The position numbers and the translations under genes are program-made. 64,000 nucleotides of DNA, from NCBI GenBank assembly GCA_029844215.1, contig CM056738.1, positions 43,102,388 to 43,166,387 on the forward strand, written 5' to 3'. Below the pieces are notes generated by a model. That model searched no databases, was not told where the DNA came from, and was given only the letters and a program-made list of their open reading frames with translations. Below, one piece after another: positions 21,551 to 31,816 of the stretch. The DNA is from Przewalskia tangutica. Its lineage: Eukaryota; Streptophyta; Magnoliopsida; Solanales; Solanaceae. The stretch's first letter is position 1. Each line of letters opens with the position of its first letter.

Positions 21551-21616
21551 AACATCTTTATCTCTGCTCCAAGCTGGGATTGCTAGATATATTCGAGCAC
21601 CCAGCTTGAGGGAGGC

Positions 21617-22116
21617 TATTGAAATATATAAAACAAAGTCAGCCCATTAGATATTTTGTGTTTAGGCCAGCCCATTAGATGGGCCAGCCCAATGTATCAA
21701 TACGACCCAATGTAAAAGAGGCCTGCAGACTTAGGCCCGCTAGTTGTTCAGTATTGATTGAATTCGTATTAAAAGAGGAAGTGGAGGAGTCAGAAGATAA
21801 GAAAGAAAAGGGAGACAGCTGTTAAAGCGTCTGACATACGCTTCTCTTTATTCATCTTCCAGAACTCTCTTCTGTCTTCTCAAAGACGCTCCTCTGTAAA
21901 CTGGAGCTTTTCTCTTCTGCTTCTTTTGTAATCAATGGTTCTTGGTTGTTGTAAATAATACTTCGCCAATGAAGTTGCTTTGAAGTGACACAGAATATCG
22001 TACACATGTTCTTAATATCAAAGCTTTCAATCTTGTAAACCCTAAAGAGGACAACCTCAATCTTCTCCCCCTTGTGCATGTTTTCTGTGTTGTTGACGAT
22101 GGAAGACTTCTCAACA
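21617..22116 (+). repeat. Copia LTR1 (500 bp)
   Basis: Starts TATTGAAATATATAAA (TA instead of TG) and ends CTTCTCAACA. Collinear with LTR2 at 35609. It is longer by 17 bp because of a local duplication around AGCCCATTAGATGGGCC at about 21660-21690. Confidence 0.92.
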
Positions 22117-22128
22117 TGGTATCAGAGC
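22117..22128 (+). promoter_or_regulatory. Copia primer-binding site
   Basis: TGGTATCAGAGC directly follows LTR1. It is complementary to the 3' end of plant initiator tRNA-Met, the usual primer of Copia elements. Confidence 0.92.
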
Positions 22129-22440
22129 CAACCATCCTTCTCTACAGACGCATGCACCCTCTAACACAACAACCAGATCTGAGGTATCTTGTACACAACA
22201 ACCAGATCTGAGGTATCTTGTAGTATCTTGGTATTTTGCTTGAGTTATGTGTTGTTGTGAAGTTTAAACTGAGTCATAACTACCAGATCTGTGTCGTAAC
22301 TACCAGATCTGAGGTATTCTGGAGAACCTTGATATTGATATTCTGTTTTGCTGTGAAATTTAGACCTCAAATACTGATTGTATCGAATAAATCTTGCTTA
22401 TATCCTGATATCTCTGAAGTAACCAGTAGTTAGTTTTAAA

Positions 22441-22727
22441 ATGGTAACAGATCTACCCATTGAGAGTAGTTCCTCCGAAGAGGGAGTCTCTGTATCTGTA
22501 CCTCAAAAAATTGCTGCTAGTACCTCTACCACCACTGTTTTTTACCACAACCACCCATTATACTTACAAGTCTCTGATGTTAGTGGGGTTTCGTTAATAT
22601 CCTTTCAACTACTGGGCCCTGAAAACTATACAGTTTGGAGCAAATCCATGAAAATTGCCCTACTTGGAAGAAACAAATTAGGGTTTGTAAATGGTAACTG
22701 TACGAAGGATCAATATGGGGTGGAATG
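22441..22727 (+). CDS. Copia gag, N-terminal part (interrupted)
   Basis: The frame starts at the ATG at 22441, 324 bp after the primer-binding site. After a Ser/Thr-rich leader it contains HNHPLYLQVSDVSGVSLISF and LGPENYTVWSKSMKIALLG, the conserved start of Retrotran_gag_3-type gag. It runs into the Athila LTR at 22733; residues after that point in the open frame are not gag. Confidence 0.88.
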
Positions 22728-22732
22728 GTGGG
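22728..22732. repeat. Athila target duplication, left copy
   Basis: GTGGG immediately left of the LTR TG; the same five bases follow the right LTR at 31429-31433. The pair is exact and proves the ends. Confidence 0.95.
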
Positions 22733-24118
22733 TGATCGGTGTATTTTATATACACCTTTTGAGTCAGTCTAGTTAGTCTTTTGTCCCGTTTTGTACATAC
22801 AAAGTGTCGTATTAGGATAGATTTTCTTTCTTTTGAGTCAAAGTGGCTAAAGTGGCCAAATGGCGGAAAAGGAGCGAAAAGAGGGAAAGAGGAGTACTAG
22901 AGCCGAAACGGAGAAAGTGGCAAACGAGGCTGAAATCGGACTGCGCGGCGCCTCGCAGCTGGTAGCGCGCCTATTATTCGTGAAGTCGCAGAAGATCCAG
23001 CGCGCCTCGTGAGACTGAAATGGCGCGGCGCCTAAACATCCGAGAAGCCACAGGAGTTGCAGGCCGCGCGCTCGCAGCGAGATATCGGGCCGCGCCAAAA
23101 CACCCGGTATTGCAGAACTTTAGGCCGCGCGCCGAAAGGTGCCGCGGCGCCGACGCGGAAAAATTAGGTCTATTGACAGATTTTTGGGCCAGGCCTGCAG
23201 GGAAAAGAGGGGAGACGTTTTAAACCTATAAAGGAGAACCCTAGGCGCTTTCAAGGTTACCCTTCGCCAAACACAAGGTTTTCTTGCCTAGAGATGGAGA
23301 CCTAAACATTAGTAATTTCTTTTCTTTTTCTTTCTTTATTTCAGTTTTTATGATGAACTTTGAATTAGTTCTTGTCATATTCATGGCTAGGAACTAATTC
23401 TCTTATAGGGCTTTCTATGTTGAATTCTTGAACCTTATGTTATAAAGTAATGCATGCTTATGGTTATTATTCTTATTGAGAGATCTATCCAATAATTGAG
23501 TTGAATTCTTGGTAGCTAATTGACAACTAGTTATCACTATATGATTTCTAATCGATTCGAAAAGGAGGATTGTGAATATGCTGTAAGTTGGGTAGACGGT
23601 CTTGAATTGGGGATGAAAATACCTCAATTCGATTTGTAGCGTTGATGGGAGGCTTAACAACCCTAATTTTGCGCATTGTGCGTGACGGTCAACTAGGTTT
23701 TTGTGCTTAATCCTCCTATAGCGTTACCCTTATCAGCGAAAATTAGGTAAGGAACAATACTGGGGTTGAGTGTTTATATAACCCTAACGGGAGTATAAAA
23801 CGATTTCGTAAACCTGCTTTCTCCAAAAGAAGAATACCATAAGTAATGCATTAGTAAGTAACATAAGCGGATAGTAAGGATACATAGAAGCCCTATTCTC
23901 ATCACATCTGAATTAAATCTTTATATTTAATTAGCTTTTATAATTCTTAGTCATAAACAACCAATCACTCGTTAATTCACCAAATAGATACTAGAAAATA
24001 GACAATTGGTACTTGAACCCTAATCCCAGAGGACGATATTCGGTCTTATCTAAGACTATACTACTTGATACGATAACGTGCACTTGCGTTTAAAAGTGTG
24101 TGCATATTACGCGCATCA
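22733..24118 (+). repeat. Athila 5' LTR (1386 bp)
   Basis: TGATCGGTGTATTTTATA ... ACGCGCATCA. It contains a CG-dense block at about 22940-23170 and a long AT-rich remainder nearly identical to the 3' LTR. Small frames inside are not genes. Confidence 0.95.
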
Positions 24119-24124
24119 AGTTTT

Positions 24125-24142
24125 TGGCGCCGTTGCCGGGGA
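24125..24142 (+). promoter_or_regulatory. Athila primer-binding site (tRNA-Asp)
   Basis: TGGCGCCGTTGCCGGGGA, complementary to the 3' end of plant tRNA-Asp(GUC), begins 6 nt after the LTR. This primer is typical of Athila/Tat elements. Confidence 0.9.
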
Positions 24143-24297
24143 TTAGGCAATAGTTCAATATCAAATTATCTATTTTTAATTTCTAATTTGGATTTAATTT
24201 TTCATTTTTTTTTTATTATTATTTATTTTTAGTTTCTACAAAAATCAGGGTGCCGTGATTCTTTGTTTGTTTTTGATCTTTCTCAGGATATCAGTTT

Positions 24298-25680
24298 ATG
24301 CGAAGGAGAAGAGGAGCTGACACTCTTGTTCCCTTCAATCCGGAAATTGAGAAAGCCTGCAAAACGTAATGTAAAGAATCAATAATTGCAACGTTGATAG
24401 AAATGGACGGTGCTCCCAACAATAACAGGATGAGAGAAGGGTTAGGTGAAAATCAACTTAACCTGTGAGATCCTCGCAAAGTGCCGATAGATATGGAGGA
24501 TGGGGTTCGAATCCACCGAAAGAAGTGCGGGAGATTATGTGCTACCAAGAGTGAATGGAGCACGATTGCATTAGGCTCCCTACACAGAGCCAACAATTTC
24601 GAGATAAAACCAGCGATTCTGAGCATGGTGCAGCACACAGTGCAGTTCGGAGGACTGCCATCGGAGGATCCACATATGCACATAGCAAATTTCTTGGAGC
24701 TATGTGCCACTTTCAGATATAACGGCGTTACTGATGATGCCGTCAGATTGAGGCTCTTTCCTTCTCACCGAGGATAGAGCAAAAGTATGGTTGAATTCTC
24801 GCCACCGATTCGATATTTACATGGCACGGTAGCACATAAATTCCTAGCCAAGTTCTTTCCACCTCGTAGCAAAGAAAATTAAGAGGAGTTGAACAACTTC
24901 TATCAAGTGATGGAAGTCCTTATATGAAGCATGGGAGAGATTCAAGGATCTACAGAGGAAGTGTCCACACCATTGCATTGAGTTGTGGAACTTGGTTCAT
25001 ATTTTCTACAACGGCCGAGCAAAGACAACCGTAACCATCATAGATGCAAAAGTGGGGCATTCATGAGGAAAACAGCCCACGACGCCCACGAGTTATTAGA
25101 AGATATGGCCACTAACAACCATGTCACTGAAGAGAGGGCAACCAGTGGGAGAAGAAGCGTGGGTCCATGGTAGATGCTATTGCCGCTTTGAACGCAAGTG
25201 GCTCTTCTAGCGAAACAATTGCGGCAACATACCGTGTGTCGGTGAATCTTGCCGCTAGAAAAATCGCGAGATATGTGGCGGCCCACATACATTTGATAGG
25301 TGTCCTTCAGCGGATCCCAACAACATCCCAATGGAGCAGGCAGAGTGTCGGCAAGAGGTAACTACCAGAGGCAACAGAACAACCCCTACTCAAACACTTA
25401 TAATCCAGGTGGAGGAATCACCCAAACTTCTCATGAGAGGAGACCAGGCCAGAAAATCGCACTGTGGCCAAGAAAATCGCATCAGGGCCAGCAGAACCAA
25501 TATCGTGGCGCAGACCGTGATAGGGGCGATGCGAAATCAGCACCGCTTCACTCAAGCCCCCTCAGCGATCAATGCACTGTGTCGAAGAAAAACCGGATGA
25601 GCTTAGCGGCCATGACAAAGACTTGCCAACGCCTGCACGCAGTTTATAACAGAATCTAGATCCTCGTTCAGAAACTTGGA
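24298..25680 (+). pseudogene. Athila gag relic
   Basis: It starts M-R-R-R-R-G-A-D-T-L-V-P-F, a typical Athila gag opening, with a stop about 23 codons in. The frame at 24481-24777 carries ANNFEIKPAILSMVQ and FGGLPSEDPHMHIANFLELC. Later frames carry FMRKTAHDAHELLEDMATNN and part of the CX2CX3HX4C knuckle, in shifted registers. Compared with copy 2 at 61442-62292, many single-base indels are present. Confidence 0.88.
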
Positions 25681-25781
25681 AACACAGGTAGGACAGCTAG
25701 CAAAGCAGGTAAACATCAGGCCACAGGGGACATTGCCAAGCAATACTGAGGTAAATCCGAGGGAGCAATGTAAGGCGATCG

Positions 25782-26540
25782 GTGGAGAAGTGGAAAACAA
25801 TTGAGCAACAATTACTTCACCCAATAGTTGAGAGGGAAGCAGAGTTAGAAAAAGATAAGGTGGCTGAACCTAGCCCAGTGATAGAGAAAACTCCGGAGAA
25901 GGAGTATACAGAAAAGATTCCTTTCCCCCAGAGATTACAAAGGAAGGCGGTCGATAAACAATTTTCCAAATTCTTGGAGGTATTCAGGAAGTTGCACATC
26001 AACATACCGCTTATAGAGGCTTTGAGCGGATGCCATCTTATTTCAAGTTCATGAAAGAAATCTTGGGGAAAAAGAGGAAATCGGCGAATATGAGATAGTA
26101 GCACTAATGTAAGAGTGTAGTGCTATCTTACAAAAGAAATTGCCACCAAAGCTAAAGGACTGGAAGCTTTACACTACCATGCACAAGGGCGGTGACTTGC
26201 AACAGAGCCTTGTGTGATTTGGGGCGAGTATAAATTTGATGCCCTATCATTTTTCAAAAGATTGGAGTTAGGAGAAGCAAACCCACCACGTGAGTCCGCA
26301 ACTAGCCGACAGATGGGTTCATCCTCGAGGAAGATCGAGGATGTGATTGTGCGTAGGAAAATTTTTCTTTCCGCAGATTTCTCATTCGATATGGAAGAAG
26401 ATGCAAATCCCGATCATATTGGGAGGCCATTCCAGCAACTGTAGAGCCTTGATTGGCGTTGAAAGAGAGAGCTAACGCTAAGAGTGGAGAACGAAGAGAT
26501 GGTGTTTAAAGTCTTTAAACACGTCGTTGAGCCAAGAACG
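25782..26540 (+). pseudogene. Athila protease-region relic
   Basis: 25782-26054 contains KIPFPQRLQRKAVDKQFSKF and FRKLHINIPLIEAL, the Athila pol start. Downstream, broken frames contain remnants of the retropepsin (DALSFFKRLELGEA, then FSFDMEED and GRPFQQL, equivalent to ILGRPFLATG in copy 2). It ends with a V-F-K-H-V-V-E-P-like block at about 26540 and no reverse transcriptase follows. Confidence 0.82.
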
Positions 26541-27709
26541 TAAGTGGGTGTTTTGCAATCAACACCACCAAACCCCCATGCTAGCCATTGCAATGCAACC
26601 AAAGAGTGATGAGCCCAAGAAAGCAAGCATGGTTTGCTGAGATGACACTAAATGAGGTAATTGTTCCGGAACTCCCTACTACCGATAATGCTAAAAAGAA
26701 AAGGAGAAAGAGGAAACGCCAAATGTGGCGGAAATGGATTGGTTGGGGACTTAATCCACCCCAGGGCTAGTAAGTCTAAGGAACTTGCGTCCGGCTAAAA
26801 GACGTTAAAGACAGAGCTTGTTGTGAGGCAACCCAATGTTTTCAATTATGTTATTTTAATTTCTGTCGTTATTTTATTTTAGTTTTTCTAAGAACAGTCT
26901 CACGGTATTGGATCTTGTTGTTGTGTGATTGGTGTACAAGAAATTAAACCGGGACGAAATAAATCAAGAAAAGCAAGGATTTCAGAGCGGGTAGCCATGC
27001 GCCAGGCGAGCAGCGCGCGCAAAGATCTGAATTGCTCGGAAGTTTAAATGCCGCGCCCGAGCAGGCCATGCGGTAGAATTCCGAAAGTTGGCCGAGCTTA
27101 GCCGCCTTTGAGCAGGCCGCGCGCAAAAATCCCGGGCGAGCGCAGATGATTAGCGCCGCGCCAGCGCCCAAAAGCGCGGCCGAAAATCCAGAACTTAAAA
27201 CGCCCAAAAATCAGATCTTTCCCAATTCCAACTTCAAAAACCTAACCTTCCCTCTTCAAAAAAAAAAAAAAAAAAAAAACCACGAAATTTCAGAAACTCC
27301 CCCACAAATCCTCCACAAATCCAACCCAACCACAACCTAAACTCTTAAACTCCCAAAACCCCCCAACTATCTCAAACAACAAAGCTCCATTCCATAGCCT
27401 CAACCCACCAATTGAAACAAGAACAAGCTTGAATCCTCTCATCAAAAGGTAATCCCTATCCTTGTTCTTGAATCCTTTTACTAAAGTCATAGGAGGTAGT
27501 AGTTTGGAGAAGTATTGTAGTTGGAGTAGTTCGGAGGCTGAAAAGTGATTGTGAAGTTGGAGAAAGGAGTAGAAAAGAAGGTTGTGGGTATTGAGTAGAA
27601 AGATTGAAGTTTGGGGGTGTTGTTTTTTCGCTGCTAGTTGTTGAGTGTGTAGGAGACGTTGTGCCACTAAGTTGCCACTAAGTTAAAAGCTCCAGAAACT
27701 GTTTTAACC
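26541..27709. other. Athila internal stretch without pol
   Basis: Where RT, RNase H and integrase (over 3 kb in autonomous Athila) should be there is about 250 bp, then the post-pol motif GAGGCAACCCAATG at about 26827. A CG-rich block follows at 26990-27185 resembling the LTR CG block. A 22-base A run lies at 27258-27279, then a C/A-rich leader to the env-like ATG at 27710. No gene in this stretch. Confidence 0.6.
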
Positions 27710-28440
27710 ATGGCCACCAGGAAGAGAAGAGGCTCCACATCCACCCCAACACCCCAATACGATGAAAATAGGTTTGTGAGTTACCAGGCCTACCAAAGAT
27801 ACAAAAGACTTGATACTAGACCCGTAATTCCAGAAAGGGGAATGGATTACCAAAGGGGATCCTATGGGGAGGAAGACGTTTATGAGCCCATCCGGGCTAT
27901 GATAGAGCTAAGGGGGTGGAAGAGATTTGTCAATCCGGAGAAGATAAAACCAGTGAATACAACAATGGTGCGGGAATTTTATGCAAACTTTCCGAGAGAC
28001 AGAAAGGGGTGCTTTGTAAGGAAATTATATGCCTGTATTGCGAAGCAATAAATACAACGCTAAAAACAGTTGATGTTGAAGAAAGTAGCGATTGGAACCA
28101 TTTTAGAACATGGTCTAGGAGCAAAGCGTGATTGATCGAATAATATCGCATACGATGAGCTACCCAGAGTGCTTTTGAGATCGGAAGGAATGGATCTAGA
28201 GCACCGGCGGTGCGATTAACAAAGCGCCAAGGCTTGGCTGTCAGATTTCGTCGATCGCATGATTCCATCTACGCATTTCACCAGAGTGCCAGAAGACATG
28301 ATTAAGTTGATTTATGGAATTATGAGGGGGCTGACAATTGATGTGGGGAAAGAGATAGTGCAGAGCATCGAAGAAATCAGCAGGTTGGTGACAACAGGTG
28401 GATTGGGACACGGTTCACTTATTACCGCCTATGCCACGTG
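27710..28440 (+). pseudogene. Athila env-like ORF (putative plant transposon protein domain)
   Basis: The frame at 27710-28051 (113 residues) starts M-A-T-R-K-R-R and contains FVSYQAYQRYKRLDTRPVIPERG, then RGWKRFVNPE and MVREFYANFP. These blocks fit the domain found downstream of pol in Athila and related plant elements. Frameshifts follow; the frame at 28259-28441 holds FTRVPEDMIKLIYGIMRG, a continuation of the same domain. Its function is unknown; an envelope role has been proposed for the position only. No membrane segment is visible here. Confidence 0.7.
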
Positions 28441-28855
28441 AGTGCGATCCACAACTACCCACGATACTCATGAAAGAAACTAAGCGCGGTGTCCCATGGG
28501 ATAGTGCACTCTTTTCCGCACTCTAGCCCCCAAAGAGTGAGACGGAGAGCACCACCAAGGAAGCAGCAGCAGAGGCCGCCATAGATGAAGATGAGCACGA
28601 AATAGGGCTCATATGAGGCAGACCCACCACCGCCAACCACAAGCGAGAACCTTCAGAGCCCACAACGGGCAATTGTACCAACACCGAAGGAGATGATGCA
28701 GACTTGCAAACAGAGTACAAGGATGCAAGAAACAAGGCAACAAATCGACGGCCGAGTGCCTTGTTCAACCAACGGTCGATCATTATCCACCGCCACCACC
28801 ACCATTTTAGCCAAAGTTTGTAAGTGTCGTTTTCTTTCGCTTTGAGTCTACACAC

Positions 28856-30037
28856 ATGGGGACAATGTGTGATTTAAGTTGGGGTGTGTTTTTGTGTTTT
28901 AGTTTTTATTTGTGTGTCATGTTATGTTTTATTTAAATTTTTCTATTTGTTTTATGTTTATTTTGAGTCACCAAAATTTTTTCTTTCGAGTCATAATTGC
29001 ACTGTCACAAAGATCATGTATGCTGTAGTTGCTAGAAACACCTAGTGAAGTAATGTGGAATAATGTAAAGGAATTGAAGCAACTAATCTAAACACTTAGG
29101 TTAGATATGCCAAAAACTCACAAAAAAATCTGTCTATTTGGAGTTTCATGCTTGAATTGTGCATACTAAATGATTGAAAACCTATGTGTACGATTGTTTG
29201 ATATTTGAGGCGAAATAATTAGGATATGCATGCTAGGGAGATGACTCAGGCATTTCTTTGATAGCAAATTCACACCTCTTTTCTATCCTGTACTTTAAAA
29301 ATATATCCCTAGTCAGCCCCATTGAGCCAAAAATTGAAACTTTTTCTTTGACACCCTATATTCCCATAAATTGTGCCATAAGTAAAAATATGAAAAGTGG
29401 AGTACATTGTGTTAAAAAGAAGAAACAAAAAGAGTGAACAAGTGTGATGCACTCCAATGGAAAAGTAATAAGAAAGAGGCAAAAGCCTAAGTTTGGGGGT
29501 GCCTGTTAGTATAATACACTTCACTCTCCCAAAACAAAAGAGGGGAATGATAGAATTGAAGTGAAGGAAAGAATCAAAAGAAAAAGGGAAAAATTGAAAA
29601 GCCAAAGAGCTTCTGGTACAGAAAAATGAGCCTAAATGCCTATCTTTACCAACCCCTACCTAAGCCTACATTACAACCCCCAAAGTCCTGAAGATCTCTT
29701 CTATGTATATCCAGAATTAGTGGAGAATAGCAAGTAAGCATGCCATAGGAATTTTTGAATTTATATGCATACTTGAGTACACTGACTTCCATTTAAGCAT
29801 GATAAGTATGAGTTTGCGAAATATCTAGCTCAATGTGTTGAAATTCCATGCTATATGTTCCTCGTATTATTCTCGCTAACCTTCATGTTTTTCTAGTTAA
29901 CATTAAATGCAGCAAAAAAGTGATCAATGGCGAGTCTGTTTATTTTCTTTGTTGATTTTCTTATTTATTGAGTCTGTCATTTTATTTCTTTCTTTTATCT
30001 TTGCTCGAGGCGAGCAAAGGTTAAGTTTGGGGGTATT
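28856..30037. other. Athila 3' non-coding stretch with three purine-tract motifs
   Basis: Three AAGTT-GGGG-T motifs lie at about 28876, 29488 and 30023; only the last directly abuts the 3' LTR and serves as polypurine tract (AAGTTTGGGGGTATT, 30023-30037). Sequence between is AT-rich without supported genes. Confidence 0.75.
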
Positions 30038-31428
30038 TGATCTGTATTTTATATACACCTTTTGAGTCGATCTAGTTAGTCTTTTGTCCCGTTGGTACAT
30101 ACAAAGTGTCGTATTAGGATAGATTTTCTTTCTTTTGAGTCAAAGTGGCTAAAGTGGCCAAATGGCGGAAAAGGAGCGAAAAGAGGGAAAAAGAGGAGGT
30201 ACTAGAGCTGAAAACGGAGAAAGTGGCAAACGAGGTGAAATCCGGACTGCGCGCGCCTCGCAATCGAAGCGGGCGCGGCTATTATTCAGAAGAAGAAGAT
30301 TCAGTACGCGCGCTCAGAGACGAAACAGGGCGCGGCGCTAAACATCCGAGAAGCCACGGGAGTTGCAGTGGCCGCGCGCTCGCAGCCAGATATCGGCGGC
30401 GCCAAAACACCCCAGTATTGCAGAACTTTAGGCGCGCGCGCGAAGCAGGCTGGCGCCGACGCGGAAAAATTAGGTCTTTTGACGGATTTTTGGGCCAGGC
30501 CTGCAGGGAAAAGAGGGGAGACGTTTTAAACCTATAAAAGGAGAACCCTAGGCGCTTTCAAGGTTCCTTCTGCCAAACACAAGGTTTTCTTGCCTAGGAG
30601 ATTGGAGACCTAAACATTAGTAATTTCTTTTCTTTTTCTTTTCTTTAATTCAGTTTTTGCATGATGAACTTTGAATTAGTTCTTGTCATATTCATGGCTA
30701 GGAACTAATTCTCTTATAGGGCTTTCTATGTTGAATTCTTGAACCTTATGTTATAAAGTAATGCATGCTTATGGTTATTATTCTTATTGAGAGATCTATC
30801 CAATAATTGAGTTGAATTCTTGGTAGCTAATTGACAACTAGTTATCACTATATGATTTCTAATCAGATTACGAAAGGAGGATTGTGAATATCTTTGTAAG
30901 TTGGGTAGACGGTCTTGAATTGGGGATGAAAATACCTCAATTCGATTTGTAGCGTTGATGAGAGGCTTAACAACCCTAATTTTGCGCATTGTGCGTGACG
31001 GTCAACTAGGTTTTTGTGCTTAATCCTCCTATAGCGTTACCCTTTATCGGAAAGTTAGGTAAGGAACAATCTGGGTTGAGTGTTTATATAACCCTAACGG
31101 GAGTATAAAATGATTTCGTAAACCTGCTTTCTCCAAAAGAAGAATACCATAAGTAATGCATTAGTAAGTAACATAAGCGGATAGTAAGGATACATAGAAG
31201 CCCTATTCTCATCACATCTGAATTAAATCTTTATATTTAATTAGCTTTTATAATTCTTAGTCATAAACAACCAATCACTCGTTAATTCACCAAATAGATA
31301 CTAGAAAATAGACAATTGGTACTTGAACCCTAATCCCAGAGGACGATATTCGGTCTTATCTAAGACTATACTACTTGATACGATAACGTGCACTTGCGTT
31401 TAAAAGTGTGTGCATATTACGCGCATCA
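30038..31428 (+). repeat. Athila 3' LTR (1391 bp)
   Basis: TGATCTGTATTTTATATA ... ACGCGCATCA, followed by target duplication GTGGG at 31429-31433. Nearly identical to the 5' LTR over its AT-rich part, but the CG-dense block at about 30240-30475 differs by many indels. Confidence 0.95.
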
Positions 31429-31744
31429 GTGGGATCAGTGGGATAGGGTCAATGCTGTTGTACAGGCATGGCTAATGAATGCGGTATCTAGCAGTTTGTT
31501 ATGTGGTGTCTTATATGCTGAAACAGCATATGAGATCTGGGAAGATTTGAAAGAAAGATTCGATAAAGTTGATGAATCTAGAACCTATGACCTACATAGG
31601 GAAATTGCTACCCTATCACAAGGTAATGCAAGTGTGTCTGAATACTACACTAAGCTAAAGAACCTATGGGTAGAATTTCAAGCCATTGTGCCACCACCAA
31701 ATTGTGCATGCCCTACCTCTAGAGAGTTCACAAACTACCTGTAG
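31429..31744 (+). CDS. Copia gag, central part (after Athila insertion)
   Basis: After the duplicated GTGGG the gag frame continues with VNAVVQAWLMNAVSS, then YEIWEDLKERFDK and SVSEYYTKLKNLWVEF, classic Copia gag blocks. A stop at about 31742 and another at 31797 interrupt an otherwise conserved sequence, including the FLMGLNESY block. Confidence 0.88.
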
Positions 31745-31816
31745 AGACAGAAATTTTATCAGTTCCTCATGGGCTTAAATGAGAGTTACATGTAGGCTAG
31801 AAGTCAAATTCTGCTC

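Larger units (their letters stand above)
22733..31428 (+). mobile_element. Athila-like Ty3/Gypsy element lacking RT, RNase H and integrase
   Basis: 8.7 kb with LTRs 22733-24118 and 30038-31428, a tRNA-Asp primer-binding site, relics of gag and protease (24298-26540), then no polymerase. The GTTGTGAGGCAACCCAATG block that usually follows pol in Athila comes at about 26818. Downstream are a GC-rich block, an env-like ORF (27710-28440) and several purine tracts. Target duplications are perfect. It is non-autonomous in its present form and would need proteins from a relative. Confidence 0.92.

Noticed and set aside
23020..23223. Frames in the CG-rich LTR block (also 30145-30537 and 59956-60144)
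   Set aside because: Within LTRs, not conserved between copies and Arg/Ala-rich by composition.
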